Assembly: GCA_030646595.1 (NCBI GenBank) | Contig: JAUSKS010000187.1 | Coordinates: 1 to 6,687, forward strand | DNA length: 6,687 nt | Source: Gallionellaceae bacterium | Lineage (GTDB): Bacteria; Pseudomonadota; Gammaproteobacteria; Burkholderiales; Gallionellaceae | Reading direction: 5' to 3' | Shown: piece after piece, positions 1 through 5,889 of the stretch | Numbering within the stretch: the first letter of the stretch is position 1 | Layout: the number at the start of each line of letters is the position of its first letter | Notes under the pieces: generated by a model | The model's database searches: none | What the model was told of the DNA's origin: nothing | The model's input: the letters and a program-made list of their open reading frames with translations, nothing else | Made by a program: the position numbers and the translations under genes

Positions 1-117
1 GATGCTGCGCGAGCACGATATGAATTCCGTTTGGTCCGTATTAAACGCGAACAAGAGCAGCAAGCAGCTAAATTGGCGCAGTGGGAACAGGCGGGGCCCC
101 CACCTTTTTGTCGATAG
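1..117 (+). CDS. C-terminal end of an upstream gene, possibly RnfB/RsxB-like (partial)
   Basis: An open frame enters from the left edge in frame 1 and ends at TAG 115-117, giving 38 residues. The visible part is a charged, probably helical tail (Arg/Lys/Glu/Gln/Ala-rich, including RYEFRLVRIKREQEQQAAKL) followed by a short proline stretch (GPPPFCR). Such tails, starting with an AARAR-like segment and rich in R, E and A, are found after the ferredoxin domains of betaproteobacterial RnfB/RsxB electron-transport proteins; I make that link from memory of the family, and no cysteine cluster is present here to confirm it. The composition suits a real protein terminus, and the frame stops 43 bases before the nadK start, which is normal gene spacing. 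Another coiled-coil-tailed protein is equally possible. Confidence 0.45.
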   Translation, partial: DAARARYEFRLVRIKREQEQQAAKLAQWEQAGPPPFCR

Positions 118-160
118 CCCCGCTTTGTCATTAAACCCCCGATATGGTTTAATCTCGACC

Positions 161-1033
161 ATGAAATTCCCTGTCAAATCGATTGCGCTGGTGGGCAAAT
201 ACAGGGCAGCGGAAATTACCGAGCCGCTTTTGCGGCTGGCTGCTTTTCTGGCAGAGAAAGGCGTTACTGTGGTGCTGGATACGCGCACGGCCGAGCTTAT
301 CCGCCACCATCCCTATTCAGAAATTTCCTTGGACCAATTGGGCGATAAAGTAGATCTGGCCATCGTGCTGGGTGGTGACGGCACCATGCTGAATATCGTG
401 CGCACCCTGGCCCCTTATGGGGTGCCGCTGGTGGGTGTGAATCAAGGACGGCTGGGTTTTCTGACCGATATTTCGCTGGACACCATGCAGCAGACCATAG
501 CCGATATGCTGGATGGTAAATTTATTACCGAGCAGCGCATGTTGTTATCTGGGAAAATTCTGCGCGCTGGCGCAGAAGTATTCACATCATTGGCGTTTAA
601 TGAAATTGTGCTGCATCGCGGCAATATCAGCAGCATGATCGAATTTGAAGTGCGCATAGATGGCGAATATCTCTACAACCAGCGGGCCGATGGATTGATA
701 GTCGCCACGCCTACCGGCTCCACCGCATATGCCATGTCCGCCGGGGGGGCGATTATCCATCCTTCACTCGATCTCATCGCGCTGGTGCCAGTGTGCCCGC
801 ACACCTTGAGCAATCGCCCTATTATAGTGAAGAGCGAATCGTTGCTGGAAATTCTGCCGCATCGCAGCAGTGATATACGTGTGCGTTTTGATAGCCATGC
901 TTATTTTGATTTGCAGGTAAATGATCAGGTAGTCGTGACCCGTTATTTCCAGCCCGCTTGCTTGCTGCACCCAGTTGGACACAGCTACTACAACACGCTA
1001 CGCGAAAAACTGCTGTGGAATAAGACGCTGTAA
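161..1033 (+). CDS. nadK: NAD kinase (ATP/polyphosphate-dependent NAD+ kinase)
   Basis: This cytoplasmic enzyme phosphorylates NAD+ on the 2'-hydroxyl of its adenosine ribose to make NADP+, the only de novo route to NADP(H). The 290-residue product has the family's usual length. Hallmarks in order are the phosphate-binding GGDGT motif at residues 71-75, NQGRLGFLTD at 94-103, the NE pair at 147-148, the glycine-rich ADGLIVATPTGSTAYAMSAGG segment at about 176-196 that binds the nicotinamide nucleotide, and the H-TLSNRP motif at 214-220. I chose ATG 161 because the family homology begins at once (KSIALVGKY); the frame is open further upstream, but that part overlaps the preceding gene. No good Shine-Dalgarno sequence precedes this start. 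The stop codon overlaps the recN start by one base, implying co-transcription and translational coupling. Nothing looks damaged. Confidence 0.97.
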   Translation: MKFPVKSIALVGKYRAAEITEPLLRLAAFLAEKGVTVVLDTRTAELIRHHPYSEISLDQLGDKVDLAIVLGGDGTMLNIVRTLAPYGVPLVGVNQGRLGFLTDISLDTMQQTIADMLDGKFITEQRMLLSGKILRAGAEVFTSLAFNEIVLHRGNISSMIEFEVRIDGEYLYNQRADGLIVATPTGSTAYAMSAGGAIIHPSLDLIALVPVCPHTLSNRPIIVKSESLLEILPHRSSDIRVRFDSHAYFDLQVNDQVVVTRYFQPACLLHPVGHSYYNTLREKLLWNKTL

Positions 1034-2694
1034 TGCTCAAGTTTCTCAGCATCCGTGATTTTATTATTGTAGATTCTCTCGAGCTCGGTTTTGCTGCGGG
1101 CTTTACTGCCCTGACCGGAGAAACGGGCGCGGGGAAATCCATACTGATAGATGCCCTATCACTGGCCCTGGGTGAGCGCGGCGATGCAGGCATGGTGCGC
1201 ACTGGCTGCGAACGCGCCGAGATCAGTGCGGACTTCGACACTTCAAAATTACCGGTTTTGCAAGACTGGCTGCGAGAACAAGAGCTGGAAGGCGATGCCG
1301 ATATATGCTTGCTGCGCCGCGTACTGGATAGTACGGGGCGGTCCCGCGGTTTCATCAATGGAAGTAGCGCCACACTGCAACAAATGCGCGAAGCGGGAGA
1401 ATATCTGCTCGACATCCATGGTCAACATGCGCATCAATCCTTGTTGCGACCAGATGCGCAACGTAACGTGCTGGATGGATATGCCGGATTAAGCGATGCA
1501 GCAGCAACACTGGCAGAATTATTTCGTGCTTGGCAAACATTGCTGCGCCGTCGCACCTTGCTGGAGCAAAACGCCGAAGCGGTGGCAGCTGAACGTGAAC
1601 TGTTGCTGTTCCAGCGGCGTGAACTGGAAGCATTGAATTTCGATAGCCAGGCATGGGTGGAATTACAGGCCGATCACGCGCGCCTGTCGCATGCTGCGGC
1701 ACTGCTGGAAACCGCGCAGTTTGGCGTGGAAATACTGAGCGAGGCCGACACTGCTTGCTTACCACAGTTGCATGCACTGATCACCCGCCTGCACGCAGGA
1801 CTGCAATTTGATCCTGCCTTGCAAGACACACTCACCATGCTGCAAAGTGCACAGAATGAAATACAGGAAGCGGTCTATGCACTCCGTCATTACCAGCAGA
1901 AACTGGATGCCGACCCACAAATATTGCGCGAGCAGGAGCAACACATCGCTGCGATAGTGGAAGCGGCGCGCAAATATCGTGTGCCACCAGAGCAATTGCC
2001 AGCAGTCTTGCAGCGCATCACCGCGCGGCTGGATGAATTGGGTAGCGATGCTGATCTGGCTGCGTTGACGCAGCAGGAAACCGCCGCGCATGAAAAATAT
2101 CTGGCTGCCGCAAAAAAAATGAGTGCAGCGCGCAAAAAGGCGGCGACAAAATTGTCGCGCGAAATTACCGATGCCATGCAGACCTTGGCCATGCCAGGCG
2201 GCAGTTTTGCCATTGCGCTAACACCGCTGGCAGAAGGAAGTGTGCATGGGCTGGAGGCATTCGAGTTTCAAGTGGCGGCCAACCCCGGTACGCCGTTACG
2301 TGATTTAGCCAAGGTGGCTTCCGGTGGCGAACTGTCGCGCATCAGTTTGGCCATACAAGTGGCCACCAGTCAGGCCGCCACTGTGCCGACGCTGATCTTC
2401 GACGAAGTGGATAGCGGCATAGGCGGCCGGGTGGCGGAAATTGTTGGCACCCTGCTCAAGCGTCTGGGCCAGCATCATCAAGTCATGTGTGTTACCCATC
2501 TGCCGCAAGTGGCGGCGATGGCAGATACGCAATGGCAGGTCAGCAAAACCACCCGCGATGGCATGACTTGCAGCACGATTGCCGTGCTTAAGCAGACGGA
2601 GCGCGTGGAGGAAATAGCGCGCATGCTAGGCGGCGTCAACATCACTGCGACCACGCGCAAGCATGCAGCGGAAATGCTGGGTTTGTCGGTTTAA
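1033..2694 (+). CDS. recN: DNA repair protein RecN
   Basis: RecN is an SMC-like ATPase that acts early in recombinational repair of double-strand breaks, working with RecA on DNA in the nucleoid. The product is 553 residues, the same length as the E. coli protein. The N-terminal half-domain carries the Walker A motif GETGAGKS at residues 29-36. A central region of roughly residues 150-370, rich in Ala, Leu, Glu, Gln and Arg, is the expected coiled-coil arm. The C-terminal half-domain has the ABC signature SGGELSR at 430-436, Walker B with the catalytic acid in LIFDEVDSGIGG (about 454-465), and the H-loop VTHLPQVAA from 487. The ATG overlaps the nadK stop (TAATG), and only a weak GGA lies upstream, so translation is probably coupled to nadK. 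I see no LexA-type operator directly before it. All key motifs are intact. Confidence 0.97.
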   Translation: MLKFLSIRDFIIVDSLELGFAAGFTALTGETGAGKSILIDALSLALGERGDAGMVRTGCERAEISADFDTSKLPVLQDWLREQELEGDADICLLRRVLDSTGRSRGFINGSSATLQQMREAGEYLLDIHGQHAHQSLLRPDAQRNVLDGYAGLSDAAATLAELFRAWQTLLRRRTLLEQNAEAVAAERELLLFQRRELEALNFDSQAWVELQADHARLSHAAALLETAQFGVEILSEADTACLPQLHALITRLHAGLQFDPALQDTLTMLQSAQNEIQEAVYALRHYQQKLDADPQILREQEQHIAAIVEAARKYRVPPEQLPAVLQRITARLDELGSDADLAALTQQETAAHEKYLAAAKKMSAARKKAATKLSREITDAMQTLAMPGGSFAIALTPLAEGSVHGLEAFEFQVAANPGTPLRDLAKVASGGELSRISLAIQVATSQAATVPTLIFDEVDSGIGGRVAEIVGTLLKRLGQHHQVMCVTHLPQVAAMADTQWQVSKTTRDGMTCSTIAVLKQTERVEEIARMLGGVNITATTRKHAAEMLGLSV

Positions 2695-2743
2695 TTCCAA
2701 TTTGCATTAAAACAGCAGCAACCTCCTCTCTCGGGTTAATCCG

Positions 2744-2772
2744 TTGATGTAATATCTTTGTAATAATTTTAT
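2744..2772 (+). promoter_or_regulatory. Weak candidate sigma-70 promoter for the secreted-protein genes
   Basis: TTGATG at 2744-2749 could act as a -35 element, with TTTTAT at 2767-2772 after a 17-base spacer as a poor -10 element (4 of 6 consensus bases). The region around it (2744-2772) is markedly AT-rich compared with the flanking genes and lies about 100 bases before the next start codon. Other -10 placements such as TAATAA at 2761 are possible with worse spacing. The two secreted genes probably need a promoter in this gap, but this exact assignment is tentative. Confidence 0.25.
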
Positions 2773-2778
2773 CTTGCG

Positions 2779-2793
2779 CAGAATTAAATTCTG
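2779..2793. repeat. Perfect 7-bp inverted repeat (CAGAATT-A-AATTCTG)
   Basis: A 15-base palindrome with a one-base centre lies just downstream of the candidate promoter and 78 bases before the start codon at 2872. The loop is too small and no T-run follows, so it is not a Rho-independent terminator. The size and symmetry would suit a binding site for a dimeric regulator, but AT-rich palindromes of this length also arise by chance. Its regulatory role is an inference. Confidence 0.35.
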
Positions 2794-2855
2794 TGGTGCA
2801 ATTCCATAAAGTGAGTCGGCAGTCTTGCAGGACATGTCGCCGCATAAATCAAAAC

Positions 2856-2862
2856 AGGGGAG
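2856..2862 (+). promoter_or_regulatory. Ribosome binding site (AGGGGAG) of the SpvB/VCBS gene
   Basis: AGGGGAG ends 9 bases before ATG 2872, a good purine-rich Shine-Dalgarno match at normal spacing. It fixes the start choice, which is further supported by the signal peptide that begins there. Confidence 0.75.
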
Positions 2863-2871
2863 AGCAACATC

Positions 2872-5841
2872 ATGGCACACCAACACACCAAGCCCACGCG
2901 TGGGTCTAGCGGTTTGATCGCGCTCATCTTTGCATTACTTGTCTTTCCCACTGTCAGTTCTGCGGCCGAGCGCCTTGAAACTCCGGTCAATTTCAACGTC
3001 AGTCCAACTGGCGCGGCCAATTTCAGTATCCCGATCGAAGTCCCACCTGGCACCGCAGGCATGGTTCCCTCCCTTTCACTCAGCTATTCCAGCCAGCGGG
3101 GTAACGGCATGCTCGGCATGGGTTGGTCCTTGGGCGGACTGTCTGCAATCTATCGTTGCGGGCGTACCCTGATACAAGACGGTGTTAAAGACACCGTCAA
3201 CTATGATGCCAACGACAAATACTGTCTGGATGGACAACGCTTGGTCCCGGTAAGCGCCACTGCGTCTCCCCCTACCGGCTGCACATCCAGTACCGAATAC
3301 CGCACCGAGCGTGAAAGCTTCACCCGCGTCGTTTCCTGCGGTACAGCGGGTAGCGGACCGGCTTACTTTGTCGCTTCGACCAAGGCCGGGCAGATCATCG
3401 AATTCGGCAACACCACCGACTCGCGCATCGAAGCGCAAGGCAAAACCGATGTGCGCGCTTGGGCGGTGAATAAAATTTCCGACACGGTCAACAACTACAT
3501 GACCATCAGTTATATCGAAGACAACACCAACGGCGATTATCGCCCCAACAGAATTGACTACACTGGTAATACAGGCACTGGACTACTCCCCTACAACTCA
3601 GTGCGTTTTGTCTACCCTACTCAGGACCGGTCAGACCTTATCCCGCTCTATCAGGCGGGCACGCTAATCAAAACCATGAAACTGCTGTCCAATGTGCAGA
3701 CCTATGCCAAGGTCAAGGTAAACAACATTGATACTGATGTTTTGGTGAAGGACTATCAGCTGAGTTATGACACCAGCACGGCTACTCAACGTCCCCGCCT
3801 TGCCAGTATTAAAGAGTGTGACGGAGCGACTGCCACCCCTGGTGCGACCTGTTTGTCGGCTACCTCTATAGACTGGATAAATAACACGACGGGAAGTTAC
3901 AACGTAGGAAGCACCTCTTCCTGGACAGATTCCCGCTTTGATTTTGGATTCTGGCAGTCTGCCGGAGATATCAATGGAGATGGCAAAATGGACATGGTTC
4001 ATTTTGCTGGCGACGTGGGCGGACTCATTACCTGGCTGGCCAATACCGATGGAAGTTATAGCGTACAGGGCTACACTTCAAATATAGATACCTGTTTGGT
4101 GAGCTGCGGCATGTGGCAAACCGGAGATGTCAATGGCGACGGCAAAAGCGACCTGATTCATATCACCACCAATCCGGGACGAGTTGTGACCTGGCTTTCA
4201 AATGGAGACAGTACTTACAATGTAGTCAGTTACACCTCAACCCTGGACACCTGTTCAACTACAACAAGTTGTAACGCGTGGTCAGCTAAATATCAAACCC
4301 CTGCAGACAACTGTGTATCGAACTGCTCCTCCCCATGCATAGTCAGCTTAACCGATTGCCAATCCTGGCGAGCGGGCGATTTTGATGGCGATGGCAGGAT
4401 GGATTTAATACATGTAACCGGTGACACGGGCCAAGTCATAACCTGGCTGGGCAATGGAGATGGCAATTATAACGTGGTCGAGTTCACTACTAGCGCCGAT
4501 ACGATAACTACCCTGGGTATTTGGCAAGCAGGAGATGCCAACAGTGACGGCAAATCCGATTTGATCCATGTAACAGGCACCACTCCCGGACAAGCCATCA
4601 CCTGGCTTGCCAAAGGAGATGGCAGCTATAACGTCATTCCATACACTGCATCCATAGACACCTGCCTGCAAACAGTCTGCGGCTCCTGGCAAAGTGGGGA
4701 TGTCAACGGCGATGGCAAGATTGACTTGATACACGTCACGAGTAATGCGGGGAACATCGTTACCTGGCTGGCCAAAGGGGACGGCAGTTATAACGCGATT
4801 AGCTATACTTCAAACATAGATACTTGTATGACAGTCTGCGGTATGTGGCAAACCGGGGATGTCAATGGCGACGGCAAAACTGATTTGATACACATCACGA
4901 CTAATTCCGGAAACATTGTTACCTGGCTGTCCAAGGGAGACGGCAGTTACAATGTTCTTAGTTACACCTCGTCCGCAGATACCTGCTTGGTGGGCTGCGG
5001 GACATGGCTAGCAGCCGGGGATGTCAATGGCGATGGCAAGATTGACCTGACTCACCTGGCAATTAATATAGCGACCGTCATTACCTGGTCGGCATTACCA
5101 TCAACTACTCCCCCCGACCTTATTGCTTCCGGCGCCACTGGTCTCCACGCTACAACTGGTCTCCGCACTACAACCTCGCTGGCCTACAAACCCCTTACCG
5201 ATAACAGTGTCTATACCAAAGAAAATACAGCGACATATCCCTACATGGACATCCAGGCCCCGCTGTATGTAGTTTCGTCTACCACCGTACCCGATGGCAT
5301 CGGCAGCACACGTAGTACTAACTACAATTATACAGGTGCCAAAATTCACCTGACTGGCGGCGGCAGCATGGGTTTCCACCAGTATGATACAACCGACTTG
5401 GCGACTAACCCCAACGTCAAAACCTCGACCATCTTCCGCCAAGACTACCCCTACCAAGGGCTACCCATCTCAGTCACCCAAGCCCAGTCCAGTGGCAGTC
5501 TGTTGAAGAACATCACCAACACCTGGAGCTTCACCACCTACACCGACACCGTTTTGCCGATTGAAACAGCCACCGGCAGCAAGCACCACTTCCCGGCAGT
5601 TACGGCTGCCACAGAGGAGACTTACGGATTAAGCGGTGAATTAACCACGCGAGTGAACACCACCACTGAATATGGCGACACCTACGGTAGCACTACCAAC
5701 AACTACGGCAATACTACCAAGATAACCACCAGCACCAACGATGGTTACAGCAAAGTCATTACCAACACCTACAGCAACGATCCGGTCAAATGGTTTCTTG
5801 GAAGACTGACGCGCTCCACAGTGACCAGCACGGCACCTTAA
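2872..5841 (+). CDS. Exported SpvB-domain protein with seven FG-GAP/VCBS repeats, lacking an Rhs core
   Basis: The 989-residue product starts with a Sec signal peptide: basic N-region, hydrophobic core at about 14-27, likely cleavage near SSAA (residues 29-32). Residues 38-340 match the SpvB N-terminal family, with SIPIEVPPGTAGMVPSLSLS at 52-71, the GMLGMGWSLGGLSAI stretch at 79-93, RCG at 95 and YCLDGQRL at 117. Residues 356-740 hold seven FG-GAP/VCBS repeats, whose D-x-N-x-D-G-x-x-D loops start at 366, 419, 503, 555, 610, 663 and 717; these probably bind calcium in a beta-propeller. Residues 770-989 resemble the TcdB middle region (YKPLTDNSVYTK, GSMGFHQYD, RQDYPYQGLPISV, WFLGRLTRSTV). Related proteins then enter Rhs/YD repeats, but this one stops. 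Insecticidal Tc-toxin B subunits and Salmonella SpvB share the first domain; here there is no ADP-ribosyltransferase domain. The role is unknown: surface attachment or part of a split Rhs/toxin system. Confidence 0.88.
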   Translation: MAHQHTKPTRGSSGLIALIFALLVFPTVSSAAERLETPVNFNVSPTGAANFSIPIEVPPGTAGMVPSLSLSYSSQRGNGMLGMGWSLGGLSAIYRCGRTLIQDGVKDTVNYDANDKYCLDGQRLVPVSATASPPTGCTSSTEYRTERESFTRVVSCGTAGSGPAYFVASTKAGQIIEFGNTTDSRIEAQGKTDVRAWAVNKISDTVNNYMTISYIEDNTNGDYRPNRIDYTGNTGTGLLPYNSVRFVYPTQDRSDLIPLYQAGTLIKTMKLLSNVQTYAKVKVNNIDTDVLVKDYQLSYDTSTATQRPRLASIKECDGATATPGATCLSATSIDWINNTTGSYNVGSTSSWTDSRFDFGFWQSAGDINGDGKMDMVHFAGDVGGLITWLANTDGSYSVQGYTSNIDTCLVSCGMWQTGDVNGDGKSDLIHITTNPGRVVTWLSNGDSTYNVVSYTSTLDTCSTTTSCNAWSAKYQTPADNCVSNCSSPCIVSLTDCQSWRAGDFDGDGRMDLIHVTGDTGQVITWLGNGDGNYNVVEFTTSADTITTLGIWQAGDANSDGKSDLIHVTGTTPGQAITWLAKGDGSYNVIPYTASIDTCLQTVCGSWQSGDVNGDGKIDLIHVTSNAGNIVTWLAKGDGSYNAISYTSNIDTCMTVCGMWQTGDVNGDGKTDLIHITTNSGNIVTWLSKGDGSYNVLSYTSSADTCLVGCGTWLAAGDVNGDGKIDLTHLAINIATVITWSALPSTTPPDLIASGATGLHATTGLRTTTSLAYKPLTDNSVYTKENTATYPYMDIQAPLYVVSSTTVPDGIGSTRSTNYNYTGAKIHLTGGGSMGFHQYDTTDLATNPNVKTSTIFRQDYPYQGLPISVTQAQSSGSLLKNITNTWSFTTYTDTVLPIETATGSKHHFPAVTAATEETYGLSGELTTRVNTTTEYGDTYGSTTNNYGNTTKITTSTNDGYSKVITNTYSNDPVKWFLGRLTRSTVTSTAP
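3937..5091 (+). repeat. Seven tandem FG-GAP/VCBS repeat units (protein-level repeats)
   Basis: The repeat unit is about 53 residues: W-Q-x-G-D-V-N-G-D-G-K-x-D-L-I-H-x-T, then G-x-(I/V)-x-T-W-L, then GDGSYNV-x-x-YTS and a linker, often DTC-x3/4-CG. The Asp-loop starts lie at nucleotides 3967, 4126, 4378, 4534, 4699, 4858 and 5020. Spacings are 53, 84, 52, 55, 53 and 54 residues, so only the gap between units 2 and 3 is expanded. Four of the six linkers have a short Cys pair (CxxxC or CxxxxC) or a Cys cluster with extra pairs; the linker after unit 3 has none, and the 6-to-7 linker has CxxxC. Seven units fit one closed seven-bladed propeller. Confidence 0.88.
4252..4359 (+). other. Cysteine-rich linker expansion between repeats 2 and 3
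   Basis: Residues 461-496 of the SpvB/VCBS protein contain six cysteines (461, 467, 481, 485, 489, 496) where other linkers have two or none. The segment lengthens this repeat interval by about 30 residues. It is flanked by two similar Cys-x-x-Trp ends (CNAW at 467 and CQSW at 496), which suggests a duplicated or inserted linker. The reading frame is kept. In an exported protein these cysteines could form disulfides. Confidence 0.7.
5137..5172 (+). repeat. Two-copy imperfect 18-bp tandem repeat
   Basis: ACTGGTCTCCACGCTACA at 5137-5154 is followed directly by ACTGGTCTCCGCACTACA at 5155-5172, differing at 2 of 18 positions. It encodes TGLHAT and then TGLRTT (residues 756-767), just after the propeller and before the conserved YKPLTD segment. 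It looks like a small in-frame slippage duplication in a linker. Confidence 0.85.
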
Positions 5842-5873
5842 CCTTTAAGCCTGACGACTATCCAGATTGTTCT

Positions 5874-5880
5874 AGGGGGA
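5874..5880 (+). promoter_or_regulatory. Ribosome binding site (AGGGGGA) of the DNRLRE/Ig gene
   Basis: AGGGGGA ends 9 bases before ATG 5890, a plausible Shine-Dalgarno sequence. It lies in the 48-base gap after the upstream stop codon and supports independent initiation of the second secreted gene rather than readthrough. Confidence 0.65.
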
Positions 5881-5889
5881 ATAATTAAA

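Noticed and set aside
2..160. Extended nadK start at ATG 2 or ATG 20
   Set aside because: The extra residues have no NadK similarity and would overlap the upstream reading frame. Family homology begins right after ATG 161.
822..1415. Long minus-strand open frame (197 aa) across the nadK/recN junction
   Set aside because: It is antisense to two well-supported genes, low in complexity (Ser/Arg/Ala-rich) and shows no recognisable domain. It is a shadow of high-GC coding sequence.
2688..2713. Possible terminator hairpin after recN (GGTTTAAT ... ATTAAAAC)
   Set aside because: The stem is AT-rich with a mismatch, the loop is about 10 bases and no T-run follows. It is too weak to call a Rho-independent terminator.
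3937..5091. CRISPR-like or non-coding tandem array
   Set aside because: The periodicity follows codons, units differ mainly at third positions and the frame is intact, so these are protein-level FG-GAP repeats.
5837..5849. CTTAA-CCT-TTAAG hairpin at the end of the SpvB/VCBS gene
   Set aside because: The stem is only 5 base pairs, AT-rich and without a T-tract. It is not a credible terminator, and the next gene looks co-transcribed.
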